A DNA stretch of 64,000 bases from Solirubrobacteraceae bacterium (GTDB lineage: Bacteria > Actinomycetota > Thermoleophilia > Solirubrobacterales > Solirubrobacteraceae). The translations under genes and the position numbers were made by a program. Position 1 is the first letter of the stretch, and each line of letters opens with the position of its first letter. Shown piece after piece: positions 23,996 to 33,297 of this stretch. The notes under the pieces were generated by a model. That model saw only the letters and a list, made by a program, of their open reading frames with translations, had not been told where the DNA came from and did no database searches. Where the stretch lies: the NCBI GenBank assembly GCA_031177685.1, contig JAPSGI010000005.1, positions 145,949 to 209,948 on the forward strand. Direction: 5' to 3'.

Positions 23996-25299
23996 GGGCG
24001 CCTGATCTCCGTGAAGGCCTCGGCGAGGAGGTCGACGGCCCGGACGTACTGCCCGCTCAGCCGCGCCTCGGTCATGGCGAGGTTCAGGCGCGCCGCCCAG
24101 TTATGCGGGTCGAGGTCCCTCGCCCGCTCGTAGCACTCGCGCGCCTCGCCGTACTCGCCCGCCATCTGCCGGTCGAGTCCTTCGCGCACGAGCGCGTAGG
24201 ACTCGGCCGCGTCCGGCGACACGTCCTTGCCGCCCTCGATCGCGCGCGCGACCTCGTACTGCACCCATACCGCGGCCGGCTTTGCCAGCTCGACGTAGTC
24301 CGCGGCCGTCGGTTCGCCCGTGGACGGGGAGCCCTCCCTGGACGCGTGCAGCGTGGCCGCGGCCATCAGCGTCCCGTCGCGCTCGAGGCTGAGCGTGGCG
24401 CTCGCGCGCGCGTCCAGCGCCGGCTCGACGACGCCCGCGACGGTGAGCCGCCGAATCGGAAGGAGCGTGTACAGCAGCTTGAGCAGCGCGGCGACGATCT
24501 TGGCCTGGTCGCCGATCTCGCTGGCGTTGTCCAGTGCGCTCTTGAGCCCGCGGTTGCGCGAGACCAGATCCGCGAAGCTCTCGCGGGGGGTCCCGAGATC
24601 GAGCTCGTGACCCGTGCCCTCGCGCTGCGCTTCGTCGCGCATGCGCGTCAGGCGCTGGCCGATCCGCGTGCTGAGCGCCGCGCCGACGCTCTTGCCTGAC
24701 TTGTCGTCGAGCGCGTCCATGTTCAACCGGGGGCTGAGGATCCTGCGCACGCCCGGAAGCCGGACCAGGCGGGCATGCACGGGGCCGATGTATCCCAGGA
24801 GCAGGACGGTGAAGAACAGGGCGATCAGCAGTCCCGCCACGAGCGCGTACTGCGGCAGGGCATCCGCGACGTCGTCGACGACCCGGGCCGGCAGGCTCGC
24901 GGTCGTCTTGCGGATGCCCTTCCTGGCGCACCGCTCGGCCGGGTTCTTCTCCAGGGCGGACTTGTAGGCGGCCAGCGCATCGGCTTCGCGATGCACCGCG
25001 CGGTACGCGTCTCCGCGCGCACACAGCCGCTTCGCGTCGCGGGCGCTCGTGTCCGCGGGCGGCCGGTTGATCTCGGCGAGACCCCGCTTGGCGCACTCCA
25101 GAGCGGGATCGCGGCGTAGGAGGGTGACGTACTCCCGGGCCGCCGGCTTGGCCGCACCCGCCTCGCGCAGTGCGTCGGCGAGCGTGCACGGGTCGTCCGT
25201 AGCGGCGGCGGTCTGCGCCCGCGCGGGCGACGGGATGGCGAGCGCCGCCACGGCGAGAGCCGCGGCGGCCGACCTCACATTCGCCTGGCGCAACGACAA
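23992..25299 (-). CDS. membrane protein with flanking tetratricopeptide-like repeats
   Basis: A 435-residue protein. A signal peptide (cleaved after about ARAQT, residue 30), an extracytoplasmic TPR-like stretch with cysteine pairs (DPCTLADALREAG and ECAKRGLAEI), a transmembrane helix near 150-172 (YALVAGLLIALFFTVLLLGY) and a cytosolic region ending in a further TPR (EYGEARECYERARDLDPHNW) make a two-sided scaffold. The start may be the TTG at 25299 or, more likely by codon preference, the GTG at 25278. It is coupled to the next gene by GTGA. Function unknown. Confidence 0.6.
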   Translation of the reverse strand: MSLRQANVRSAAAALAVAALAIPSPARAQTAAATDDPCTLADALREAGAAKPAAREYVTLLRRDPALECAKRGLAEINRPPADTSARDAKRLCARGDAYRAVHREADALAAYKSALEKNPAERCARKGIRKTTASLPARVVDDVADALPQYALVAGLLIALFFTVLLLGYIGPVHARLVRLPGVRRILSPRLNMDALDDKSGKSVGAALSTRIGQRLTRMRDEAQREGTGHELDLGTPRESFADLVSRNRGLKSALDNASEIGDQAKIVAALLKLLYTLLPIRRLTVAGVVEPALDARASATLSLERDGTLMAAATLHASREGSPSTGEPTAADYVELAKPAAVWVQYEVARAIEGGKDVSPDAAESYALVREGLDRQMAGEYGEARECYERARDLDPHNWAARLNLAMTEARLSGQYVRAVDLLAEAFTEIRRP

Positions 25300-25414
25300 G
25301 GCCGCGCGACTCTCGCGGTCGCGACACGCGCTGTCAAGCCGAGCAGAGCGCGCAGCGCGACCTGATCGTCATCGCGCGGCCGGCCCGAGCGCGGCGCGGA
25401 ATAGCCTCCCTGTG

Positions 25415-25876
25415 GTGAACCTCGCCGGCACGATCTACGGAACGGTGATCGCTACGGCCCTGGTCGCGGGGATGTCGGAGGACGACAGCCTCTCGGAGGG
25501 CGAGATCCTCCTCTCGCTCGCCGCGACGATGGTGGCGTTCTGGATCGCGCACGCCTACGCCAACCTGCTGGCCGGCCACGCCTCCGGCGGGCGGCTGCCC
25601 ACGTGGCGCCAGGTGCGCGCGGGACTGGCCCACGAGTGGTCGATCGTGCAGGCCGCCATGCCCGCCGCGGGCGCCCTGCTGCTCGGCGTGATCGGCATGC
25701 TGTCGCAGACGGCCGCGAAGGACACGGCGATCGGCATCGGCCTCGTGGGGCTCGCCGGCTGGGGCTGGATCCTGGCGCGCCGCGACCGGCTGAGCCCGGG
25801 CCGCGCGCTGGCCGTCGGGCTGGCCAGCGCGGCGCTGGGCGCCGTTGTGATCGCGGTCAAGCTCGCGGTCGACTAG
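25415..25876 (+). CDS. four-helix integral membrane protein, unknown function
   Basis: A 153-residue protein with four hydrophobic segments, including GEILLSLAATMVAFWIAHAY and the C-terminal ALAVGLASAALGAVVIAVKL. A conserved-looking HAYANLLAGHASGG loop follows helix two. No family is recognised. The start is a GTG at 25415 (another GTG lies directly before). Its TAG stop shares the palindrome CTAG at 25873-25876 with the stop of the pafBC gene on the other strand, so the two convergent genes end on the same four bases. Confidence 0.65.
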   Translation: MNLAGTIYGTVIATALVAGMSEDDSLSEGEILLSLAATMVAFWIAHAYANLLAGHASGGRLPTWRQVRAGLAHEWSIVQAAMPAAGALLLGVIGMLSQTAAKDTAIGIGLVGLAGWGWILARRDRLSPGRALAVGLASAALGAVVIAVKLAVD

Positions 25877-27927
25877 CGGCGCGCGGCGGCGCCGAGCAGG
25901 CGGCCGGCCGCCTCGCGGACGGCCTCGCGCGCCTCGGGCGGGTCGAGGACGACCGCGTCCCCGGCCTCCTTGACCACGTCGCGGACCAGCCAATCCACGC
26001 CCTTGAAGCCGACCTCGACGATCACGGCGCCGTCGGACAGCTCGGCCACGACCGGGCGCTCCTCGCGCTTCCAGCGCGCGCGCTCCGGCGAGATCCACAG
26101 CCGCGCGCGCTGCGAGGCCTCGATCTCGCCCGTGCGCAGCCAGCCGTCGATCGAGGCGGCGGGGTCGACCTCGGGGCGCGGTTCGAAGCGCTCGTCGCAC
26201 AGCTCGGCGCGCTTGATCCGGTCCAGGCGGAAGTGGCGCACGTCCTCCTTGGCCGGGTCGTAGGCCGCCACGTACCAGCCGTCGCGCCCGTTCATCAGCG
26301 CGTAGGGCTCGATCGTCCGCGTGGAGAACTCGTCCTCGTTCTCCTTGTAGTACTCGATCTCCAGCAGCCGCTTGCGGTCGATGGCGCGCGAGACCAGCTG
26401 CGCCATCTCCGGGTCGTCGCCGCCGCCCATCGCGACCTGCAGGCCCTCGTCCACCGGGTCGTGGCCCAGCGCCTCCACGATCTTCTCCCGCGCCGACACC
26501 AGCGCGTCCTCGGACAGGTGCTCGCCGATCAGGTCGATCGCCGCCACCAGGGCCTTGGCCTCGATCGGCAGCAGCCGGGCGGGCTGGGCGAAGGAGTCCG
26601 AGTAGGCGTCGGGGTCGACCTCGATGCAGCCGTCGTCGCCGATCTCCGCGTAGAGGATGTAGGAGCCGGCGCCGAAGTTGACGACGTTGAGCACCTGCAC
26701 GTCCTCGCGCAGCTCGGCGTCGGAGATCTGCAGGCGCTCGCGCACCTCGGACGCCGCGATGCGCCGGCCCTCGCGCCCGGCGGCGATCAGGATCGAGGCC
26801 AGGGTGACCAGGCGCGCGAAGCGCTCGGGACGGATCGCCGCCTCGCGGCGCCCGTTGGCGGACTCGGGCTCGGGCGCCTCCTCGGTCTCGGCGGGGGTCC
26901 GGACCTCGACCGCCTCGGCGATCTCCGGCTCGCCGGTGTGGCGGCGCTCCAGCAGCTCGACGCGCTCGGCCAGCTCGGCCACCAGCTCGGCCGGACCGGC
27001 CAGGCGCGCGTGCTCTCCCAGGCCCAGCACCCAGGAGACGATCAGGCGGGGGTTCGAGTACTCGGTGACGAACACGCCGTCCTCGAAGCGCCCGTAGCGC
27101 CCGAAGTGGCGCTCGACCTGCCAGGCGATCTTCTCGCCGACCTCCACTCGCGCCTCGCCGATCGGGTCGCCGAACTGCCACTCCGCCCGGTTGGCGTAGG
27201 CGCGCGGATCGAAGTCGTCGGGCCGCTGGAAGTCGTGCTCGGCCTTCGTCGCGTACGCCACCTTCCCGCGAATGCGCGAGAGCCGGAAGACCCGCACGGC
27301 GCCACGCTCGTGCGAGTGGCCGACGAGGTAGAACTGGCCGCCCTGGAACAGCAGCTGGTAGGGGTCGACCTTGCGCTGGGCGACGTCGTCGCGCTCCATC
27401 GTGTGGTACTCGAAGACGATCGTCTTGCGCCGGGAGATCGCGGTGTCGACCTTGACCAGGCGCTGCGAGAGCTCGTGGCCGCCGGCGGACGCGGTGATCC
27501 CGAGGCCCAGCGCCCGCTGGTCGGGCGCGGCGTGCGGGCTGGGCCGCCCCCACGACAGCTGCTGCAGCGCGAGGCGCAGCGGCTCCGCGTAGGCGAACTC
27601 GCCGTCCAGCAGCGACAGCGCGGTCTGCAGCGCGGCCAGCTCGCGGTCGGTGAACTTGATCGACGGCAGGTAGAAGTTCTCGGGCGGCAGCGAGTAGCTC
27701 TCCTGCTCGGCCAGGCCCTCGACCGGGCGGTCCACCGACAGCGAGATGCCCAGCGACTCCAGCTCGGCGCGGTCCGCGTAGAAGCGCCGCGCGAACGCGT
27801 CCTCGTTCATCCCGCTGTAGCCCTCGACAGCCGTGCGGATCTCCGGCGCCGTGACGGGTCGCCGCTCGGCCATGAGAAACGAGATCAGCGACAGCTGGCG
27901 GATCAGCTTCTCGGTGTCCTTCGCCAT
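25873..27927 (-). CDS. pafBC: fused PafB-PafC WYL-domain transcriptional regulator
   Basis: A 684-residue protein made of two WYL regulators in tandem. The first half has an N-terminal helix-turn-helix (about 1-70) and a WYL domain around residues 150-220 (KTIVFEYHTM to GQFYLVGHSH). After a Glu/Pro-rich linker near 330-355, a second HTH (about 365-425) and WYL domain (about 500-560, LLEIEYYKENEDEF to GWYVAAYDP) follow. PafB and PafC are usually separate neighbours in mycobacteria and activate the LexA-independent DNA-damage response; a natural fusion is known in a few actinobacteria. Neither Pup-ligase nor proteasome genes are in the window. Confidence 0.85.
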   Translation of the reverse strand: MAKDTEKLIRQLSLISFLMAERRPVTAPEIRTAVEGYSGMNEDAFARRFYADRAELESLGISLSVDRPVEGLAEQESYSLPPENFYLPSIKFTDRELAALQTALSLLDGEFAYAEPLRLALQQLSWGRPSPHAAPDQRALGLGITASAGGHELSQRLVKVDTAISRRKTIVFEYHTMERDDVAQRKVDPYQLLFQGGQFYLVGHSHERGAVRVFRLSRIRGKVAYATKAEHDFQRPDDFDPRAYANRAEWQFGDPIGEARVEVGEKIAWQVERHFGRYGRFEDGVFVTEYSNPRLIVSWVLGLGEHARLAGPAELVAELAERVELLERRHTGEPEIAEAVEVRTPAETEEAPEPESANGRREAAIRPERFARLVTLASILIAAGREGRRIAASEVRERLQISDAELREDVQVLNVVNFGAGSYILYAEIGDDGCIEVDPDAYSDSFAQPARLLPIEAKALVAAIDLIGEHLSEDALVSAREKIVEALGHDPVDEGLQVAMGGGDDPEMAQLVSRAIDRKRLLEIEYYKENEDEFSTRTIEPYALMNGRDGWYVAAYDPAKEDVRHFRLDRIKRAELCDERFEPRPEVDPAASIDGWLRTGEIEASQRARLWISPERARWKREERPVVAELSDGAVIVEVGFKGVDWLVRDVVKEAGDAVVLDPPEAREAVREAAGRLLGAAARR

Positions 27928-28010
27928 GCGTGCCCGAGGATACGTTCTCGGGCCGTGCGGTCCGGTCCCCGGCGGCTTTCCCCGCCGCTATTTCCGCAAA
28001 GGCGCCGGAA

Positions 28011-28967
28011 TTACGCGGCAGCGCGTGCGGAGAAATACGCGGAAGAGGAGAGCGCCCGGTCGAAGGACGACCAGCGCTCGCCGTCCGGCAGCTCCTTCTC
28101 CAGCCGGTCGAACGATCCGAGGCGCCCGCCCAGGTTGTCGATCATGTGCACGAGCGTCGCCTCGCGCGTGCAGGGGACGACCGGGCTGCCGTGCTCCAGC
28201 GAGCCGTGGTGGGAGAGGATGATGTGGAGGATCGCCTCGGCGCGCTCGGGCGGGAAGCCCTCGAGCTCCTCGATCGCGCGGCGCACGCGGTAGTAGCCCA
28301 GGGGGATCTCGCCCTGCAGGCGGCCGGCGTCGGACATCTCGATCGCCGCGCCCGCGAACGCGTAGGCCTCGAGCTTGCCGATGTCGTGCAGCAGCGCGCC
28401 GGTCACCGCCACGTCGCGGTCCAGCCCCGGGAACGTGGCGGAGATCGCGCTGACCCCCTCGGCCACCGAGAGCGAGTGCTCCAGCAGGCCGTGGCGGTAG
28501 GCCTGGTGGTAGCGCTTGGCCGCCGGCGCCGTGCGGTAGTGCGCCCACACCTCGGAGTCCGGGCCGAGCAGAACGTCCAGCAGCCGGCGCAGGTGCGGGT
28601 CCTGCACCGTGGCGATCAGGTCGCGCACGCCCTCCTCCATCTTGCCTACGTCGTGCGCGGGCGCGTCGACCAGGTCGGCCAGCTCGTACTCGCCGGGCTG
28701 GGCGGCGCGCAGCTCGCGGACGGTCAGCTGCGGGCCGTAGCGCTCGGAGACCTCGTAGCGGCCGACCACGTGTACGACCGCGCCCGTCACGGCCACCGCG
28801 GCGTGGTCGTCGGTGCAGTCCCACAGGCGCGCGGGCAGGGTGCCCGAGCGGTCGCCGAGGAGCAGGCGCAGGTAGTCGCTGCCGTTGCGTGCCGTGCCGC
28901 GCGAGCACTCCCGCACGAGCAGCGGGAGCGCGACACCCTCCCCGTCTCTCAAGTCCCGAACGAGCAC
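28011..28967 (-). CDS. YhaM-like 3'-5' exoribonuclease (OB-fold plus HD domain)
   Basis: A 318-residue protein. The N-terminal 100 residues form an OB-fold (LPLLVRECSRGTARNGSDYL, LPARLWDCTD), and the C-terminal part is an HD phosphohydrolase with YHQAYRHGLLEHSLSVAEG, the HD pair in LLHDIGKLEAY and a distal His pair in ILSHHGSLEHGS. This order is that of YhaM, which degrades single-stranded RNA and DNA from the 3' end in Gram-positives. Start is GTG at 28967. It is divergent from the SDR gene with a 45-nt gap. Confidence 0.85.
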   Translation of the reverse strand: MLVRDLRDGEGVALPLLVRECSRGTARNGSDYLRLLLGDRSGTLPARLWDCTDDHAAVAVTGAVVHVVGRYEVSERYGPQLTVRELRAAQPGEYELADLVDAPAHDVGKMEEGVRDLIATVQDPHLRRLLDVLLGPDSEVWAHYRTAPAAKRYHQAYRHGLLEHSLSVAEGVSAISATFPGLDRDVAVTGALLHDIGKLEAYAFAGAAIEMSDAGRLQGEIPLGYYRVRRAIEELEGFPPERAEAILHIILSHHGSLEHGSPVVPCTREATLVHMIDNLGGRLGSFDRLEKELPDGERWSSFDRALSSSAYFSARAAA

Positions 28968-29012
28968 GGCGCGAGAGTAGAACCGCAGGCGGACGGGTTA
29001 CGGTTGCCGCAG

Positions 29013-29705
29013 ATGACCGGCACGGCGATCGTCACGGGCGGGACCGGAGGCCTGGGAACGGCCGTCGTGAAGTCCCTGCTGGAGGACGGCCGACGGGTCG
29101 TCGTGCCGTGGGTGGAAGAGCGCGAGCTCGAGCGCCTGCCGGCCCGCGACGGGCTAGAGCTGGTGCGCGCGGACCTGTTCGACCCGGGTGCGGTGGCGGA
29201 CGTCGTCGATCGTGCGGCCGGCGACGCGGACGCCCCGCTGCGGGCGGTGGTGAACCTGGTCGGCGGCTTCTCCCAGGCCGGGCGCGTCCACGAGACCCCG
29301 ATCGAGGAGTTCGAGGACCAGTTCCGGCTCAACCTGCGCCCCACGTACCTGGTCACCGCGGCCGCGCTGCCGCACCTGATGGCGGCGGGCGGCGGCGCGG
29401 TGGTGTGCGTCGGGACGCGCGCGGCGCTGCGGCCGTTCCGCGGCGCCGCCGGCTACATCGCGTCAAAGCGCGCCGTGCTCGCCTTCGTCGAGACGCTGGC
29501 CGTCGAGTACCGCGACGACGGCGTGCGGGCCAACGCGATCCTGCCCAGCGTCATCGACACGCCGGCCAACCGCGCCGCCAACCCCGACGCCGACTTCGAT
29601 CGCTGGGTCAAGCCGGCGCAGATCGCCGAGGTCGTGCGCTTTTTGTGCTCGGACGCCGCGACCGTCACGAGCGGCGCCGCGATCCCGGTGTACGGGCGCG
29701 CCTAG
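29013..29705 (+). CDS. short-chain dehydrogenase/reductase
   Basis: A 230-residue classical SDR. The cofactor motif is TGGTGGLGTAV, the structural NLVGG stands in the place of NNAG, and the catalytic Tyr-x-x-x-Lys is in AAGYIASKRAVLAF. The C-terminal SVIDTPANRAANPDADF block determines the substrate pocket and is not diagnostic. Start ATG at 29013 agrees with SDR length. It stops on the CTAG palindrome at 29702-29705 that also ends the LuxR-type regulator gene. Confidence 0.88.
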   Translation: MTGTAIVTGGTGGLGTAVVKSLLEDGRRVVVPWVEERELERLPARDGLELVRADLFDPGAVADVVDRAAGDADAPLRAVVNLVGGFSQAGRVHETPIEEFEDQFRLNLRPTYLVTAAALPHLMAAGGGAVVCVGTRAALRPFRGAAGYIASKRAVLAFVETLAVEYRDDGVRANAILPSVIDTPANRAANPDADFDRWVKPAQIAEVVRFLCSDAATVTSGAAIPVYGRA

Positions 29706-32569
29706 GCGGCCTGCGGCTGCTCCGCGCGCTGCAGCTCGCCCACCAGCTCGCGCCGCGAGGCGATGCCGAGCTTGAGGTAGGTGTTGCGCAGGTGCCACTC
29801 GACGGTCTTGACCGTCACGAACAGCGCCTGGGCGATCTCGCGGTTCGTCGCGCCGCGTGCCGCCAGCTCGGCCACGCGGCGCTCGCTGGCGGTCAGCGAC
29901 TCCAGCCCGGAGAGCTGGGCGCGCCGGGGGCGGGCGCCGGCCGCGGTCAGCTCGTCGCGCGCGCGCTGCGCGAGCGCGGCGGCGCCGCAGCGGTGCGCCG
30001 CGTCCAGCGCACCGCGCAGCTCCTGCTGTGCCGCCTGGCGGCGACCGGCCCGCCGCAGCGCGGCCCCCAGCTCCACCCGCGCCCGCGCCAGCTCCAGGCG
30101 CGCGGGCGAGCGCTCCAGCGCGTCGACCGCGCTCTCCAGCAGCGCCAGACCCTCCTCGCCGCCCGTCACGAGCCCGCACGTGCGCAGCGCGACGCCGAGC
30201 GCTCGCGGGGCGCCGTAGGCCCGGGCCAGCTCCACCTCGGCCTCGCCCAGCGCGCGCGCCTCGTCGGCGTCGTCGCGCCGGTGCGCGGCCAGCGCGGCGC
30301 CCGACCGCCACGCCATGACCGCGGGGTTGTGCGCACCCACCCGCTCCTGGCGCTCCCCGCACTCCTCGAACTCCGCGCGCGCTCGCGCCGCGTCTCCGCG
30401 CTCCAGCGACAGCCAGCCGCGCGCCTCCACGAGCCGGGCGAACGCGGCCGAGTCGCGCCAGCGCTCCTCGCCGCCGCGGAGGGCCAGCGCCGCCTCGGCG
30501 GCTTCGACGTCGCCCCGGTCCAGCAGCGCGCGGCACGCCACCGCGTGGGCGGACGGCAGCGCCAGCCGCCAGCCCTCGCGCCCGGCCGCCATCGCCACCC
30601 GCGCGTCGGTGAGGGCCTCCTCCAGCCGCCCGGCGAGGTAGTGGACGGAGGCGCGCGCGTGGACGGCGCTGGCGTAGCCGAACGCGGTGCCGCGGCGCCG
30701 GGCCTCGTCGACGGCGGCCGCGATGGCGTCCAGCGCGCCGTCGAGGTCGTCGGCCCAGGCCAGCGCCGCCACCGCGTGGTGGAACGCGACGCCGTCGACG
30801 GTGTCCTCCTCCAGCAGCCGCCCGCCGGCCAGCGCGGCGGTGGCCGCCTCGCGCACGCGCGCGCACGGCTCGCCGACCAGCGCGCGCTCGTAGGCAACGT
30901 GGGCCAGCAGGGCGCGCTGCCCCGCGGTGGACCCGTCGAGCCGCCGCGCCATCGCGGGGCGCAGGCGCGCCACCGCCAGGGGCAGCGTGGAGATGTCGCG
31001 GCGCGCCGTCCCCACGTAGCCCGACTGCAGCTGCAGCGCCAGCTCGGATCCCTCGTCCTCGCCGGCCTCCCGCAGCTCGCGCAACCCCCGGTCGAAGGTC
31101 TCCGCGGCCTCGCGGTGGCGCCCGCCGGCGGTGAGGGCGCGCCCGGCGGCGTGCGCGAGCTCCGCGCGCCGGCGCGGATCGCCCGTCGCCATGAGCGCCT
31201 CCTCCAGGTACGGCACGGCGCGCGCGTCCCCCGCGGCCGCCGCGGCGTACCCCAGGTCCGCGAGGACGTCGGGGCGCTCCGCGCGTCCCGGCGGCTCGTC
31301 CAGGGCGCGCCGCAGGTGGCGCACGGCGGACCCCGGGGCGCCGGCGGCCAGCGCCCGGTCGGCGGCGTCGCGCAGCACCTCCACGGCCCACGCCTCGCCC
31401 TCGGGCTCGCCCTTGACGAGGTGGCTGGCGACCAGCTCCGGCGGCGCACCCTCGGCGCGCAGGGTGCGCGCCGCCGCGGTGTGCATGCGCGCGCGCTCGG
31501 AGGGCGGCAGCTCGGCGTAGATGGCGCTGCGCACGATCGGGTGCACGAACTCCAGCGGCTCTCCCGGTCGCAGGATCTCCGCGGCGGCGAGCGCGTCGGC
31601 GGCTGCGCCCGCGACCCCGGGCTCCAGCGCGGCGAGCGCACCGGCGCGTCGCAGCGAGGTGCCGTCGCCCAGGACAGCGATCGCCCGCGCTAGCGCGGTG
31701 GCGCCGAACTGCAGCGAGGAGAGGCGCAGCAGCACGGCGCGCGAGACCTCCTCGGGGCCCAGCTCGCGCACGCGCCGGGCTCCCGCGGCGTCGGGCGCGA
31801 CACCCTCCGCGTCCAGCGCGCGCACCAGCTGCTCGACGAGCAACGGGTTGCCGCCGGTCACCTCCGCGCACGCGGAGGCGAACTCGGGGTCCACGTCGCC
31901 CTCGAACGCCGCGTGGACGAGCCGGGCGACCGCCGGCTCGCTCAGCGGGCCCAGCTGGATCCGCGCCGCGGCCGGATGCGCCGCGAGACGCGCGAGCAGC
32001 TCCTCCTCGCCGCCGCGCTCCCGGGGGCGGCGCGCCACGACCAGCGCCGCGGGCAGCGCGGCCAGGCGCTGGGTCAAATACAGCGCGAAGCGCAGCGACG
32101 GCGCGTCGGCCCAGTGGGCGTCGTCGACCGCGAGCAGCAGCGGCCCCGTCTCGGCGAGGTTGGAGACGAGCCAGTAGAGACCGTGCAGGACCGGGAAGAC
32201 GTCGTCCTCGGCCCCGCTGACCCCCGCCTCGGAGGCCGGGCTCTCGAACAGCGGCTCGCTCAGCCGCGCGGCGCCCGCGAGCAGGCGGCCGCGCTGCGCG
32301 GGAGCGGCCGCCGCCAGCGCCGGCTCCAGCAGCTGGAGCGCCACGCCGAAGGCGAAGTCGCGCTCCAGCTCGCCCCCCGTCGCCGCCAGCACGCGCACGC
32401 CGGTCCCCTTGGCGAACCCGCGCGCGGCTCCCAGCAGCTGCGACTTGCCCATGCCGGCGTGGCCCTCGACCACCACCAGGCGGCCGCGCCCCGCGCGCGC
32501 CTCGTCGAGCGCCGACCCCAGCGCCTCCAGCTCGGCGTCGCGCTCCAGCAGCGCCGGCTCGGCGCGCAT
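29702..32569 (-). CDS. MalT-like ATPase regulator with LuxR DNA-binding domain
   Basis: A 955-residue large LuxR-type (LAL) regulator. An AAA-type ATPase occupies the first 300 residues with Walker A EGHAGMGKSQLLG and Walker B LLLAVDDAHWAD. The middle 500 residues are alanine-rich helical repeats of TPR type, presumed to sense an inducer or partner. The C-terminus has a LuxR helix-turn-helix (LTASERRVAELAARGATNRE to VEWHLRNTYLKLGI). Start ATG 32569 overlaps the TGA of the EcsC-like gene by one base (TGATG), implying translational coupling. Target promoters are unknown. Confidence 0.9.
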   Translation of the reverse strand: MRAEPALLERDAELEALGSALDEARAGRGRLVVVEGHAGMGKSQLLGAARGFAKGTGVRVLAATGGELERDFAFGVALQLLEPALAAAAPAQRGRLLAGAARLSEPLFESPASEAGVSGAEDDVFPVLHGLYWLVSNLAETGPLLLAVDDAHWADAPSLRFALYLTQRLAALPAALVVARRPRERGGEEELLARLAAHPAAARIQLGPLSEPAVARLVHAAFEGDVDPEFASACAEVTGGNPLLVEQLVRALDAEGVAPDAAGARRVRELGPEEVSRAVLLRLSSLQFGATALARAIAVLGDGTSLRRAGALAALEPGVAGAAADALAAAEILRPGEPLEFVHPIVRSAIYAELPPSERARMHTAAARTLRAEGAPPELVASHLVKGEPEGEAWAVEVLRDAADRALAAGAPGSAVRHLRRALDEPPGRAERPDVLADLGYAAAAAGDARAVPYLEEALMATGDPRRRAELAHAAGRALTAGGRHREAAETFDRGLRELREAGEDEGSELALQLQSGYVGTARRDISTLPLAVARLRPAMARRLDGSTAGQRALLAHVAYERALVGEPCARVREAATAALAGGRLLEEDTVDGVAFHHAVAALAWADDLDGALDAIAAAVDEARRRGTAFGYASAVHARASVHYLAGRLEEALTDARVAMAAGREGWRLALPSAHAVACRALLDRGDVEAAEAALALRGGEERWRDSAAFARLVEARGWLSLERGDAARARAEFEECGERQERVGAHNPAVMAWRSGAALAAHRRDDADEARALGEAEVELARAYGAPRALGVALRTCGLVTGGEEGLALLESAVDALERSPARLELARARVELGAALRRAGRRQAAQQELRGALDAAHRCGAAALAQRARDELTAAGARPRRAQLSGLESLTASERRVAELAARGATNREIAQALFVTVKTVEWHLRNTYLKLGIASRRELVGELQRAEQPQAA

Positions 32570-33219
32570 CACGCGCTCTCCCCGCCGTAGAAGGCGATCG
32601 CGCGCCGGCCCAGCGCCTTCGTCTCGCGGCCGTTGGACACCGAGTTGACGATCGAGGCGAAGCCGGGGATCACCTTCCCGCCGATCCGCTGGCCGGCGTG
32701 TCCGCCCACCATCCGCACGAGCCGGGCCGTCAGCTTCTCGTCGCGCTCGCCGAGGTTCCCCACGACCGCCGCCGCGATGGTCTGGCCCGTCCCGTCCAGC
32801 CCGGCGCGCGCGGCGTAGGGGTCGTCGTAGACGCCCTGCAGCACGAGCAGCTCCGCGGGGCGCATGGGGTCGCGCGGATCCCAGCCGAAGGCGGCGGCGA
32901 CGAAGAACACCATCCGCGATTGGATCCAGGCGAGGCTCGCCAGGTCCAGCGCCATCGTCGTCCAGCCGCCCAGCCCCATGGCCGCGCCGGTCGCGCGCGC
33001 CAGGTGGACGTGGCGGCGCACCGCGGCGCGCGCGTGCGTGCCGGGTGCGCGGCCCGCGTGGCGCTCGGCGATCCAGCTCGCGGCGGCGGGCGCGTGGACG
33101 TCGGCCGCGGCCAGCGCGAGGTGCTCGGGCGCCCGCGCGGGGTCCGCCCGCAGCTGCTCCCACAACCACTTCGGCACGTCGCGCGCCTGGCGCGACCGGG
33201 TCTCCGCGCTCTCCACCAC
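32569..33219 (-). CDS. EcsC family protein
   Basis: A 216-residue protein of the EcsC family. The recognisable core is GAAMGLGGWTTMALDLASLA, followed by WIQSRMVFFVAAAFGWDPRD and RPAELLVLQGVYDDPYAARA, with helices of moderate hydrophobicity that suggest peripheral membrane association. EcsC is named for a gene next to an ABC transporter in Bacillus; its molecular role is not settled. Start GTG at 33219 (33216 is equivalent). It is coupled to the large LuxR-type regulator, so it may be part of the same sensing circuit. Confidence 0.75.
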   Translation of the reverse strand: MVESAETRSRQARDVPKWLWEQLRADPARAPEHLALAAADVHAPAAASWIAERHAGRAPGTHARAAVRRHVHLARATGAAMGLGGWTTMALDLASLAWIQSRMVFFVAAAFGWDPRDPMRPAELLVLQGVYDDPYAARAGLDGTGQTIAAAVVGNLGERDEKLTARLVRMVGGHAGQRIGGKVIPGFASIVNSVSNGRETKALGRRAIAFYGGESA

Positions 33220-33297
33220 CCGACATTCTCGCGGGGCGGGCGAACTGGCGTATCCGCGCCGGTCTGGCGGGTATACCTTTAACCGAGGGGATTTGCA

